A DNA stretch of 64,000 bases from Ramlibacter tataouinensis (lineage in GTDB: Bacteria > Pseudomonadota > Gammaproteobacteria > Burkholderiales > Burkholderiaceae_C), in assembly GCF_027941915.1 (NCBI RefSeq), contig NZ_CP116009.1, positions 2,790,001-2,854,000 on the forward strand, written 5' to 3'. Below the pieces are notes generated by a model. The model saw nothing but the letters and a program-made list of their open reading frames with translations. It was not told the origin of the DNA and searched no databases. Positions 44,725 to 53,432 of the stretch are shown here, in pieces; within the stretch, counting starts at the first letter, position 1, and each line of letters starts with the position of its first letter. A program made the translations under genes and the position numbers.

Positions 44725-45878
44725 TGGACCTGGTTGATCTTTCGCCGGCGCTGCACATGATGGCCATGGGCGCCGTGCTGGCGGCCGGCCCGCTGGGCTG
44801 GCTGTGGCTGCGCAGCCGCAAGGCCTTGCCGGTGCACCGGCTGGCGCTGCTGACCGGGCTGACGCTGTTCCTGACGCTGGACCTGGTGCTGTTCGGCGCC
44901 TTCACCCGGCTGACCGATTCGGGCCTGGGCTGCCCCGACTGGCCGGGCTGCTACGCCAGCGCCAGCCCGATGGGCGCGCATGCGGAGATCAGCGCGGCCC
45001 AGGCCGAGATGCCGACCGGCCCCGTGACGCACACCAAGGCCTGGATCGAGATGGTGCACCGCTACCTCGCCACCGCGGTCGGCGTGCTGATCCTGACGCT
45101 GGCGGTGGCGACCTGGGTGCTGCACCGGCGCCATCAGCTGCCGGTGGGCCCGTGGTGGCCGACGGCCACGCTGGCGTGGGTCTGCATCCAGGGCGCGTTC
45201 GGCGCGCTCACCGTGACCATGAAATTGTTCCCGGCCATCGTCACCCTGCACCTGCTGGGCGGGCTGGTCCTGCTCGCGCTGCTGGTGCGCCAGACCGTGG
45301 GCTACCGCCAGGCCGAGCGCGGCGGCGGCCGCATGCGGCTGGATGCCGGCAGCTACGCCCTGCTGGCCGCCACCACGGCAGCGCTCTGGCTGCAGGTCGC
45401 ACTCGGCGGCTGGGTCAGCACGAATTACGCCGTGCTGGCCTGCCAGCAATTCCCCACCTGCCAGGGCAGCTGGTGGCCGGCGATGGACCTTGCGCAGGGC
45501 TTCGAGCTGTGGCGGCCGCTGGGCCTGAGCGCCGCCGGCGAGCACGTGAGCTTCGCCGCACTTACCGCCATTCACTACGTGCACCGGCTCGCGGCCTACA
45601 TCGTGCTGGCGCTGCTGCTGGCACTCGCCTGGCGGCTGCGGTCTGCCTTGCCGCGGCAGGCCAGGCTGCTGGCGCTGCTGGCCGCATGGCAGTTGCTCAG
45701 CGGCTTGTCCAACGTGGTGCTGGGCTGGCCGCTGGTGGCGGCACTGGCCCACACCGGCGGCGCCGCCCTGCTGGTCATGGTGCTGACCTGGGCGCTGTGC
45801 GAGGTCCGCATGGCCCGGGCGGCCGAACGAGCCGGTGTCCCGACCGCGGCGCGCACGCGCCAGGGAGCGCGGACATGA
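44721..45878 (+). CDS. ctaA: Heme A synthase (COX15/CtaA)
   Basis: A 385-residue eight-helix membrane protein that oxidises heme O to heme A. Motifs include [26 protein letters not shown] [42 protein letters not shown] and [16 protein letters not shown], which contain the heme-binding His pairs. The ATG overlaps the preceding stop, and the stop overlaps ctaB (ATGA). Confidence 0.96.
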   Translation: MMDLVDLSPALHMMAMGAVLAAGPLGWLWLRSRKALPVHRLALLTGLTLFLTLDLVLFGAFTRLTDSGLGCPDWPGCYASASPMGAHAEISAAQAEMPTGPVTHTKAWIEMVHRYLATAVGVLILTLAVATWVLHRRHQLPVGPWWPTATLAWVCIQGAFGALTVTMKLFPAIVTLHLLGGLVLLALLVRQTVGYRQAERGGGRMRLDAGSYALLAATTAALWLQVALGGWVSTNYAVLACQQFPTCQGSWWPAMDLAQGFELWRPLGLSAAGEHVSFAALTAIHYVHRLAAYIVLALLLALAWRLRSALPRQARLLALLAAWQLLSGLSNVVLGWPLVAALAHTGGAALLVMVLTWALCEVRMARAAERAGVPTAARTRQGART

Positions 45879-46750
45879 CCCGCGTGGCCCAGTTCTACGC
45901 GTTGACCAAGCCGCGCGTGGTGCAGCTGATCGTCTTCTGCGCGGTCATCGGCATGGTGCTGGCCGTGCCCGGGCTGCCGCGGCTGGAGGACCTGCGCGTC
46001 GCCGCGTTCGCCGCGCTGGGGATCTGGCTGGTGGCCGGCGCCGCCGCCGCCTTCAACTGCCTGGTGGAAAAGGGCATCGACGCCAAGATGCGCCGCACCG
46101 CCTGGCGCCCCACCGCCAAGGGCGAGCTGTCGGATACCCAGACCCTGCTGTTCTCGGTGATCCTGTGCGCCGCCGGCTCGCTGCTGCTGTACTGGACCGT
46201 CAACCCGCTGACCATGTGGCTGACGTTCGGGACCTTTGTCGGCTATGCGGTGATCTACACCGTCGTGCTCAAGCCCCGCACCCCGCAGAACATCGTGATC
46301 GGAGGCGCCTCCGGCGCCATGCCGCCGGTGCTGGGCTGGGCGGCCATGCGCGGCGACGTCGGGCCCGAGGCGCTGGTGCTGTTCCTGATCATCTTCCTGT
46401 GGACGCCGCCGCACTTCTGGGCGCTGGCGCTGTACCGGGTGGAGGACTACCGCAAGTCGGGCCTGCCGATGCTGCCGGTGACCCACGGCAGCGAGTTCAC
46501 GCGGCTGCAGATCCTGCTGTACACGCTGGTGCTGGCGGCGGCCTGCCTGCTGCCGTTCGCCATCGGCATGAGCTCCTGGCTGTACCTGGCCGCCGCGCTG
46601 GCGCTCAGCGCCGGCTTCACCTGGTACGGGTTCCGCCTGTGGCGCGATTACTCCGATGCGCTCGCGCGCAAGACCTTCCGCTTCTCCCTGGTCCACCTGA
46701 GCGTGCTGTTCGCCGCGCTGCTGCTGGACCACTATCTTTTCGTGAGGTGA
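45875..46750 (+). CDS. ctaB: Protoheme IX farnesyltransferase (heme O synthase)
   Basis: A 291-residue UbiA-superfamily prenyltransferase that attaches the farnesyl tail to heme B. It has the first Asp-rich region as [19 protein letters not shown], then [26 protein letters not shown], and [13 protein letters not shown] near the third helix pair. Start overlaps ctaA by four bases; sco follows after two bases. Confidence 0.97.
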   Translation: MTRVAQFYALTKPRVVQLIVFCAVIGMVLAVPGLPRLEDLRVAAFAALGIWLVAGAAAAFNCLVEKGIDAKMRRTAWRPTAKGELSDTQTLLFSVILCAAGSLLLYWTVNPLTMWLTFGTFVGYAVIYTVVLKPRTPQNIVIGGASGAMPPVLGWAAMRGDVGPEALVLFLIIFLWTPPHFWALALYRVEDYRKSGLPMLPVTHGSEFTRLQILLYTLVLAAACLLPFAIGMSSWLYLAAALALSAGFTWYGFRLWRDYSDALARKTFRFSLVHLSVLFAALLLDHYLFVR

Positions 46751-46752
46751 CC

Positions 46753-47349
46753 ATGAACCGCCGCCATGTCCTGCAGTTGATTGCCGCCGCCGCGCTGCCG
46801 CCGGTGCTGGCCGCCTGCGGCGAGCGCAAGCCGCAGTTCTCCGCCGTCGACATCTCGGGCGTCGAGTACGCCAGAGGGTTCCAGTTGCCCGATGCCGACG
46901 GGAAGGTGCGCAGCCTGCAGGATTTCCGCGGCAAGGCGGTGGTGGTGTTCTTCGGCTACACCCAGTGCCCCGACGTGTGCCCCACCACCCTGAGCGAGAT
47001 CGCCCAGGCCAAGCAACTGCTGGGCGCCGACGGCGCCCGGGTGCAGGGCATCTTCATCACGGTGGATCCGGAGCGCGACACGCCGGAAGTGCTCAAGGCC
47101 TACATGGCCAACTTCGGCCCCGACTTCATCGCCTTGCGCGGCACGCCCGAGCAGGTCGAAGCCACCGCCAAGGACTACAAGGTCTACTACAAGAAGGTCG
47201 AGGGCAAGACGGCGGGCAGCTACACCATGGACCACTCGGCCGCGAGCTTCGTCTATGACCCGCAGGGGCGGCTGCGCCTGTACACCCGCTACGGCACCGG
47301 GCCGCAGGCACTGTCCGAGGACCTCAGGCAGTTGCTGCAGTCGGCCTGA
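46753..47349 (+). CDS. SCO-family copper chaperone
   Basis: A 198-residue periplasmic, probably lipid-anchored protein (lipobox LAAC near residue 21) with the copper-binding CPDVC in FFGYTQCPDVCPTTL and a His ligand in the YTMDHSAASFVYD region. It delivers Cu to the CuA site of subunit II. The GAGGTGACC before the ATG acts as ribosome-binding site. It closes the oxidase assembly operon. Confidence 0.95.
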   Translation: MNRRHVLQLIAAAALPPVLAACGERKPQFSAVDISGVEYARGFQLPDADGKVRSLQDFRGKAVVVFFGYTQCPDVCPTTLSEIAQAKQLLGADGARVQGIFITVDPERDTPEVLKAYMANFGPDFIALRGTPEQVEATAKDYKVYYKKVEGKTAGSYTMDHSAASFVYDPQGRLRLYTRYGTGPQALSEDLRQLLQSA

Positions 47350-47409
47350 GGGCCCGCCTGCGAGGCGGCTCCTGGCGCACGGTTCGCGGAAGCGACGACA
47401 CGGTCGCGG

Positions 47410-49116
47410 CTAGAAGTTGATCGGCCGGATCTGCTTGCGCGAATCCGGCCGCATCGCCGCCAGCGCCGCCAGCGCCCACTCCAGCGTCTCCGCGGCACTG
47501 GCCTGCCGGTCCGGCAGCAGTGCCATCGCCACCTGCAGGCGCAGCGTCAGCCCGCCGGGCAGCGCCGGCGCCGGCCGCAGCCCGCTGGCGACGACCTGCT
47601 GGGCGCGGGCGGTGGCCGCTTCCGCCGTCGTCGGCCCCTCCAGCAGCAGCACGAACTCGTGCTCGCCCACCCGCGCGGCCAGGTCGATGTCGGTGGCGGC
47701 GCGGCGCAGGTGCGAGGCGGCCACCACCAGGGCTCGCTCCATCGTTTCCCGGCCGAACTCGCCGGCGATCGCGTCGTGGTTGGCCAGCTTGACCAGCAGC
47801 AGGGCAAAGGAGTGCTTCTGGCTGCGGCCGCGGGCGGCGGCGGCGTCCATGTGCTGCAGCAGCGTCGAGCGGTCGGCCAGACCGGTCAGCGCGTCGGTGT
47901 GCGGCAGCGCGGAGGCGCGCAGCTGCGCCTCGCGCCGCCTGCGCGAGCGCAGGCTGAGCGCATGGAACAGGATGGGCATCTCGAAGGCGGCACCGATCGC
48001 CAGCCCATAGCGGGTGAGGACGCTGTTGGGTATCAGTCCGAGCCCGCGCGCCACCGGGAACAACGACATCACGAGCACCGGCACGAACCCGAGCGCGATG
48101 AGGCGGATGCCCGGATCGTTGCCCTTGATCCAGACCAGCCCGATCAGCAGGGCGATCAGGACCACGGCGCCGATGGTCAGCACGAGCCGGACGCCGAACA
48201 GGGTGCGGCTGGGCAGCCAGGTGTCCACCAGCACCGCCAGCAGCGTGGCCAGCATCAGCACCCAGACCATGCGGTCCAGCAGCCGCGAGAAGCGGGCTGG
48301 TTCGGTCACCACCTGCACGAACCAGAGCGCGGCCACCGTCGACAGGCCGGGCAGCAGGAAGGTGGACACGGCGTTCCATTCCAGCCAGGAATCCCACAGG
48401 TACTGGGCACCCAACCCGAGATAGGCTGCCTGTCCCAGCGAGAACAGGACCAGGTACATTGCGTAGGCAGTGAAATTGCGGTCGCGGTACGCGAGGGCGC
48501 TGGCCAGCGCCACGAAGGCCAGCAGCGCCGCCACGCCGAAATAGCCGCCCATCAGGAACTGCTCGCGCTCGCGCATGGCCAGCAGCGAAGACTGGCTTTG
48601 CAGGCCGAGGTCGGCCGCGAAATCGACGCGGTTGTGCTCGATGCGCACCCAGTAGGTGCTGGGCGTGTCCCCGCCGGGCGCCAGTTCGAAGGTCGGCAAG
48701 TGGCCGGGCACCGGCCAGCGCGACACCGGCACGGTGTCGCCCGCCTCCTCGCTGACCCAGGCGCCGCCGGCGTCGTGACGGAAGAACTGCACACGGTCGA
48801 TGCCGGAGGAGCCGACCACCAGGAACCAGGGTTTGCTGCCCCGGACCTCGGCTTCGAACCGGATCCACAAAGCCTTGCCGTCCAGATCGTCTTGCTGGCC
48901 CGGCTGGCGCAGGGACCAGGGCAGCCCGGCGGCGCGGGCCTCGACCTCGCCGACGGTGAGGGTGCGGCCCGGCTCTACCCAGTAACTCGCCTTGCCGGCT
49001 AGTGCGAAGGACCCGCCCTCAGGCCCCGCCACGATCGGCGAGGTCGCCAGCGCCCACCCCGAGGCGAGCAACAGCAGCCCTCCCAACAACCAGCGAACAA
49101 ATGATTCGGCAGGCAC
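47410..49116 (-). CDS. 7TM-DISM receptor with degenerate GGDEF domain
   Basis: A 568-residue signalling protein. It has a signal sequence, a periplasmic 7TMR-DISMED2-type sensor (about residues 35-175), seven membrane helices (about 185-385, starting FLMGGYFGVAALLAFVALASALAYRDRNF) and a C-terminal GGDEF domain beginning ALPHTDALTGLADRSTLLQHM. The signature is GEHEF (residues 484-488) instead of GGDEF, and the inhibitory RxxD is replaced by TDID. Diguanylate cyclase activity is therefore doubtful; a receptor or binding role is possible. GTG start at 49116. Confidence 0.85.
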   Translation of the reverse strand: MPAESFVRWLLGGLLLLASGWALATSPIVAGPEGGSFALAGKASYWVEPGRTLTVGEVEARAAGLPWSLRQPGQQDDLDGKALWIRFEAEVRGSKPWFLVVGSSGIDRVQFFRHDAGGAWVSEEAGDTVPVSRWPVPGHLPTFELAPGGDTPSTYWVRIEHNRVDFAADLGLQSQSSLLAMREREQFLMGGYFGVAALLAFVALASALAYRDRNFTAYAMYLVLFSLGQAAYLGLGAQYLWDSWLEWNAVSTFLLPGLSTVAALWFVQVVTEPARFSRLLDRMVWVLMLATLLAVLVDTWLPSRTLFGVRLVLTIGAVVLIALLIGLVWIKGNDPGIRLIALGFVPVLVMSLFPVARGLGLIPNSVLTRYGLAIGAAFEMPILFHALSLRSRRRREAQLRASALPHTDALTGLADRSTLLQHMDAAAARGRSQKHSFALLLVKLANHDAIAGEFGRETMERALVVAASHLRRAATDIDLAARVGEHEFVLLLEGPTTAEAATARAQQVVASGLRPAPALPGGLTLRLQVAMALLPDRQASAAETLEWALAALAAMRPDSRKQIRPINF

Positions 49117-49165
49117 GCGTGAATTGTCACATCTTTGTTACATCCTGGGGTGCCCACTTCCACAA

Positions 49166-49190
49166 CAAAAAGCCCGGCGAAAGCCGGGCT
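49166..49190 (-). terminator. Rho-independent terminator downstream of rpoH
   Basis: An eight-base stem AGCCCGGC/GCCGGGCT with loop GAAA is followed on the minus strand by a T-run (AAAA at 49167-49170 on the plus strand). It lies 24 bases after the rpoH stop. Confidence 0.85.
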
Positions 49191-49213
49191 CTTCTCTTGT
49201 CGGGTGGAAAGCG

Positions 49214-50149
49214 TCAGGCGTACGCCGCCAGCGCCTTGCGCATCTTCTTCATGGCGGCCGCCTCGATCTGGCGAATCCGCTCGGCCGAGACACCGAACTC
49301 GGCGGCCAGTTCGTGCAGCGTGCGGCCGCCCGAGCCGTCGTCGTTCACCTTGAGCCAGCGCTCCTCCACGATGCGGCGGCTGCGCTCGTCCAGCCCGTCC
49401 AGCGCCGCGGCGATGCCGTCGGTGGCCATCACGTCGCGCTGCTGCGATTCCAGCACGGCGGTGGGCTCCTGGCTGGCGTCGGACAGGTAGGCGATCGGGC
49501 CGAAGGCGTCCTCGCCGTCGTCGGCCGGCGCCGGGTCGAGCAGCACGTCGCCGCCGGCCATCCGCGTCTCCATCTCGATCACTTCCTCGCGCTTGACGTT
49601 CAGCTCGCGCGCCATCACGTCGATCTGGGCGTCGGTCAGCGTCTCGCGGTGCGTCTGCGCGCCGTCGTCATCCTTGAAGCCCTGCTTCATGGAGCGCAGG
49701 TTGAAGAACAGCTTGCGCTGGGCCTTGGTGGTCGCCACCTTGACCATGCGCCAGTTCTTCAGGATGTACTCGTGGATCTCGGCGCGGATCCAGTGCAGCG
49801 CGTAGCTGACCAGGCGCACGCCCTGGTCCGGGTCGTAGCGCTTGACGGCCTTCATCAGGCCGATGTTGCCTTCCTGGATCAGGTCGCCGTGCGGCAGGCC
49901 GTAGCCCAGGTACTTGCGCGACACCGAAACCACCAGCCGCAGGTGCGACAGCACCAGCTTGCCGGCTGCTTCCAGGTCGTTGTGGTCCTTGAACTTGCGG
50001 GCGAACTCCTGCTCTTCCTCGGGCGTGAGCATGGGCAGGCGGTTCACCGCGGAGATGTAGGCGTCGAGGTTGCCGAGCGACGGGACGACGGCCCAAGGGT
50101 TGGCGAGGGCCAGCGAACCGCCGGCTGGTCGCGTCGTCGAGGCTGTCAT
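49214..50149 (-). CDS. rpoH: RNA polymerase heat-shock sigma factor sigma-32
   Basis: A 311-residue sigma-32. Region 2 (LVLSHLRLVVSVSRKYLGYGL and DLIQEGNIGLMKAVKRYDPDQG), the RpoH box QRKLFFNLR at residues 144-152, and region 4 with LHELAAEFGVSAERIRQIEAAAMKK are clear. ATG at 50149 is chosen because AAAGGAG lies eight bases before it. An upstream ATG at 50179 would leave no room for a ribosome-binding site, since CIRCE ends one base before it. CIRCE and a weak promoter lie upstream. Confidence 0.96.
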   Translation of the reverse strand: MTASTTRPAGGSLALANPWAVVPSLGNLDAYISAVNRLPMLTPEEEQEFARKFKDHNDLEAAGKLVLSHLRLVVSVSRKYLGYGLPHGDLIQEGNIGLMKAVKRYDPDQGVRLVSYALHWIRAEIHEYILKNWRMVKVATTKAQRKLFFNLRSMKQGFKDDDGAQTHRETLTDAQIDVMARELNVKREEVIEMETRMAGGDVLLDPAPADDGEDAFGPIAYLSDASQEPTAVLESQQRDVMATDGIAAALDGLDERSRRIVEERWLKVNDDGSGGRTLHELAAEFGVSAERIRQIEAAAMKKMRKALAAYA

Positions 50150-50180
50150 GCCGGGTGCTCCTTTCATGTTGAACTTCATA

Positions 50181-50223
50181 TTAGCACTCGCTTAGAGCGA
50201 GTGCTAACGGGCAAGTTCAATCC
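50181..50223 (-). promoter_or_regulatory. CIRCE element and promoter of rpoH
   Basis: TTAGCACTC-N9-GAGTGCTAA at 50181-50207 is a perfect CIRCE, the binding site of the repressor HrcA. On the minus strand a -35 TTGAAC (50220-50215) is spaced 17 bases from CTCTAA (50197-50192), a -10 candidate inside the CIRCE spacer. HrcA binding would therefore block rpoH transcription until heat shock. Confidence 0.85.
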
Positions 50224-50335
50224 CGGCCATAGCCGGAACCGACCTCCGGGATGGAGTCCGCCGGGCCGATCAGGTTTCCGGGTGCGGCCCAACGAGCCAG
50301 AAACAGCCTGTAGCGCAACCAAAGCGTGCACTAAC

Positions 50336-50797
50336 CTACCAGCGCCAGCCGAGCTTGCGAAAGCCAAGGCTGAGCACGAACAGCGGCCCCACCCACAGGT
50401 ACTGGATGTCTTCGAAGAACGAGGGCTTGCGCCCCTCGATCCTGTGTCCCACGAACTGGGCGATCCAGGCCAGCACGAAGATGGCGGCCGAGAGGGGCAG
50501 CACTCGCGCGCCCATGGCGTGCACCAGGGCCAGGCCCAGGACCGAAACCAGGGCCATGCTCAACAGGAAGGCGGCCGACAAGCGGGCGTAATAGACCATG
50601 CTGGCCAGCACGAACCCGTACGCCACCCAGGGGTGCAGGGCGAACAGCAGGCCCAGCAGGCTCAGCATGATCAGGGGAATGGCCACGCAGTGGATCGCCT
50701 CGTTGGCCGGGTTGCGGTGGCTCTCGCCGTAGTGGGCCAGCAGCTCGTCCACGCGGCGCGGGCTGGCGGCGGCGGTCGGTTCGCTCAGGGTGGGCAT
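50336..50797 (-). CDS. Mpo1-like (DUF962) membrane protein
   Basis: A 153-residue protein with about four membrane segments. The N-terminal LLAHYGESHRNPANEAIHCVAIPLIMLSL contains the conserved H-x-N-P-x-N-x2-I-H of the DUF962/Mpo1 family, and the later AQFVGHRIEGRKPSFFEDIQYL has the conserved GH. Yeast Mpo1 is a dioxygenase acting on 2-hydroxy fatty acids; a similar lipid role here is inference. It is divergent from cutA. Confidence 0.88.
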   Translation of the reverse strand: MPTLSEPTAAASPRRVDELLAHYGESHRNPANEAIHCVAIPLIMLSLLGLLFALHPWVAYGFVLASMVYYARLSAAFLLSMALVSVLGLALVHAMGARVLPLSAAIFVLAWIAQFVGHRIEGRKPSFFEDIQYLWVGPLFVLSLGFRKLGWRW

Positions 50798-50847
50798 GGT
50801 CGTCTCCAGGTTTGGAACAATGGCCGTTCTGCGACGGCTCGAACACC

Positions 50848-51186
50848 ATGGGCGACTTTACAGAAACCGGCATCCTGAGTCTCACCACCACCGTCGGCAG
50901 CGCCGATGACGGCCGCCGGCTGGCGCAGGCGCTGGTCAAGCGGCGCCTGGCGGCCTGCGTGCAGGTGGAGGAGGGACTGCAGTCGCACTACCGCTGGCAA
51001 GGGCGGTTGTGCGCCGAGGCCGAGGTGCGGCTGACGGTCAAGTCGCTGCCTTCGCTGCTGCCGCAGTTGCAGGCCTTCTTCGCCGAATCGCACCCTTACG
51101 AGCTGCCGCAACTGCTCTGGCAGGTGATGCAGGCCAGCCCGGCCTACGCCGGCTGGGTGCGCCAGGAAGTCGGTTCCGCGCCCTAG
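50848..51186 (+). CDS. cutA: Divalent cation tolerance protein CutA
   Basis: A 112-residue cytosolic trimeric protein linked to copper tolerance and signalling. The family signature spans LVKRRLAACVQVEEGLQSHYRWQG, and VRLTVKSLPSLLPQLQAFFAESHPYELPQLL follows. ATG at 50848 is preferred over an upstream in-frame codon at 50812. Its last four bases overlap the convergent selD stop. Confidence 0.92.
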   Translation: MGDFTETGILSLTTTVGSADDGRRLAQALVKRRLAACVQVEEGLQSHYRWQGRLCAEAEVRLTVKSLPSLLPQLQAFFAESHPYELPQLLWQVMQASPAYAGWVRQEVGSAP

Positions 51187-52235
51187 CGAACCAGCAGCCG
51201 CGCCGGTCCTTCCAGCACTTCGCCGACGGCGGCGGCGTCCGCGAAGCCGTGGTTGCGGAAGACCGCCAGCACCTGGGGCAGCGCCTGCGGCGAGCAGGAC
51301 ACCAGCAGGCCGCCGCTGGTCTGCGGATCGGTCAGCAGCGCCCGCTGGGTGTCGGAGAACCCCTCGGGCAACGCCACGTCGGCACCGTACCCCGCCCAGT
51401 TGCGGCCGGAGGCGCCGGTGACGAAGCCGTCGGCGGCCAGTTGCGCCACGCCGGGCAGCAAGGGCACGCTGTTCCAGTCCAGCGCCACCGTCAGACCGGC
51501 GCCGCGCGCCACTTCGAGGGCATGGCCGGCCAGGCCGAAGCCGGTCACGTCGGTGATCGCATGGACCCCGTCCAGCGCGGCCAGCTCGGGGCCGGGGGTG
51601 TTCAGGCGGGTGGTGGTGGCGATCATGCGCTGGTAGCCCGCGGCATCCAGCGCCTGCTTCTTCAGCGCCGCCGACAGCACGCCCACGCCCAGCGCCTTGC
51701 CCAGCACCAGCACGTCGCCGGCCCGGGCGCCGGCGTTGCGCCGCACCTGCCGGGGGTGCACCAGGCCGAGGGCGACCAGGCCGTAGATCGGCTCGACGCA
51801 GTCGATGGTGTGGCCGCCCGCCACCGGAATGCCGGCGGCCGTGCAGACCGACTCGCCGCCCTGCAGGATGCGGCCGATGGTGGCGGTGGACAGCGCGTTG
51901 ACCGGCATGCCGACGATGGCCAGCGCCAGGATCGGCCGCCCGCCCATGGCGTAGACGTCGGAGATCGCGTTGGTGGCGGCGATCCGCCCGAAGTCGTACG
52001 GGTCGTCGACGATCGGCATGAAGAAGTCGGTCGTCGCCACCAGCGCCTGCTCGTCGTTGAGCTGGTAGACGGCGGCGTCGTCGGCGGTCTCGATGCCCAC
52101 CAGCAGTTGCGGCGGCACGGGCAGGCGCGAGGCGCTGGCCTGCAGGATCTGCGACAGCACGCCGGGCGCGATCTTGCAGCCGCAGCCGCCGCCGTGCGAG
52201 AGGGAAGTGAGGCGGGGCTCGCCCGGCTTGTCCAT
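51183..52235 (-). CDS. selD: Selenide, water dikinase
   Basis: SelD makes selenophosphate from selenide and ATP for selenocysteine and selenouridine synthesis. The 350-residue protein starts MDKPGEPRLTSLSHGGGCGCK, with the catalytic Cys18 (not selenocysteine) and Lys21 matching E. coli Cys17 and Lys20. ATP-binding Asp residues are in VGIETADDAAVYQL and ATTDFFMPIVDDPYDFG. Its users (selA, selB or the tRNA 2-selenouridine synthase) are not in this window. It is 10 bases after ftsY. Confidence 0.95.
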   Translation of the reverse strand: MDKPGEPRLTSLSHGGGCGCKIAPGVLSQILQASASRLPVPPQLLVGIETADDAAVYQLNDEQALVATTDFFMPIVDDPYDFGRIAATNAISDVYAMGGRPILALAIVGMPVNALSTATIGRILQGGESVCTAAGIPVAGGHTIDCVEPIYGLVALGLVHPRQVRRNAGARAGDVLVLGKALGVGVLSAALKKQALDAAGYQRMIATTTRLNTPGPELAALDGVHAITDVTGFGLAGHALEVARGAGLTVALDWNSVPLLPGVAQLAADGFVTGASGRNWAGYGADVALPEGFSDTQRALLTDPQTSGGLLVSCSPQALPQVLAVFRNHGFADAAAVGEVLEGPARLLVR

Positions 52236-52245
52236 CGATGGCTCC

Positions 52246-53403
52246 TCAGCCCAGCAGCGCCTGCGCGAACTCGCGGGCGCTGAAGGTTTCCAGGTCCTGC
52301 AGTTTCTCGCCGACCCCGATGAAATACACCGGCACGGGCTTTTCCTGGGCGATCGCGGCCAGCACGCCGCCCTTGGCCGTGCCATCGAGCTTGGTGACGA
52401 TCAGCCCGGTCAGGCCGAGCGCCTGGTCGAACGCCTTGACCTGGGCCAGCGCGTTCTGGCCGGTATTGCCGTCGATCACCAGCAGCACCTCGTGCGGCGC
52501 ATCGGGCTGGGCCTTCTGCACCACGCGCCGGATCTTGCGCAGCTCCTCCATCAGGTGCAGCTGGGTCGGCAGGCGGCCGGCGGTATCGACGATCACCACG
52601 TCCTTGCCGCGGGCCCGGCCGGCGTTCACGGCATCGAAGCTGACGGCGGCCGGATCGCCGCCTTCCTGGCTGACGATCTCCACCGTGTTGCGATCGGCCC
52701 AGACGGCGAGCTGCTCGCGCGCCGCCGCGCGGAAGGTGTCGGCCGCGGCCAGCAGCACCGACGCGCCTTCGTCGGCCAGGTGCTTGGTCAGCTTGCCGAT
52801 CGAGGTGGTCTTGCCCGCGCCATTGACGCCGGCCACCATGATCACCGTGGGCTGCTGCTCGCCGATCACCAGGGCCTTCTCCAGCGGCTTGAGCAGCTGG
52901 GCCAGTGCCTCGTTCAGGATGTTCTTGACCTGCACCGGGCGGGTCGCGCCGGTGGCGGCCACCTTGCGCTTGACCTCGTCGAGCAGGTGCTGGGTTGCCT
53001 TGACCCCGGTGTCGGCCAGCAGCAGGGCCGATTCCAGCTCCTCGTAGAGGTTGTCGTCGATCTGCCCGCCGGTGAAGACCTCGCTGATGCTGGTGCCGGT
53101 CTTGCGCAGCCCGGCGCTGAGCCGCTGCATCCAGCCCTGGCGCTCCGGCGCCACCGGTGCGGGCGCCGGGACCTCCATCGCCTGCACCAGCGCGCTGCCG
53201 ATCAGCCCGCCGGCGGCCGGGGCGGCGCTGGGCGCCGGCGTGGCGGCGGGTGAGGGCGCAGGGGCGGGCGCAGGCGCAGGCAACGGCTCGGCCGCGGGGG
53301 ACGGGGCCGGCGCTGCGACCGGTTGGGCTGGGGCGGCGGGAGGCGGGGGCGGGGCAGCAGGCGCCGGCGTGGCAGCCGGTTTTCTGCGAAAGAAACTGAA
53401 CAT
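52246..53403 (-). CDS. ftsY: Signal recognition particle receptor FtsY
   Basis: FtsY docks SRP-ribosome complexes at the inner membrane. The 385-residue GTPase has a long Ala/Pro-rich, low-complexity N-terminal region (about residues 10-75) in place of the acidic A domain. The NG domain follows: GVNGAGKTTSIGKL (G1), DTAGRLPTQ (G3), TKLDGTAKGG (G4) and GVGEKLQDLETFSAREF at the C terminus. It is divergent from the M16 protease genes. Confidence 0.96.
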   Translation of the reverse strand: MFSFFRRKPAATPAPAAPPPPPAAPAQPVAAPAPSPAAEPLPAPAPAPAPSPAATPAPSAAPAAGGLIGSALVQAMEVPAPAPVAPERQGWMQRLSAGLRKTGTSISEVFTGGQIDDNLYEELESALLLADTGVKATQHLLDEVKRKVAATGATRPVQVKNILNEALAQLLKPLEKALVIGEQQPTVIMVAGVNGAGKTTSIGKLTKHLADEGASVLLAAADTFRAAAREQLAVWADRNTVEIVSQEGGDPAAVSFDAVNAGRARGKDVVIVDTAGRLPTQLHLMEELRKIRRVVQKAQPDAPHEVLLVIDGNTGQNALAQVKAFDQALGLTGLIVTKLDGTAKGGVLAAIAQEKPVPVYFIGVGEKLQDLETFSAREFAQALLG

Positions 53404-53415
53404 CGAGGGCGTTTC

Positions 53416-53421
53416 TAGAAT
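53416..53421 (+). promoter_or_regulatory. -10 element (TAGAAT) for the M16 protease pair
   Basis: TAGAAT lies eleven bases before the ATG at 53433, predicting a leader of only about four or five bases. The -35 region is weak. Confidence 0.4.
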
Positions 53422-53432
53422 CAGTGGATTCT

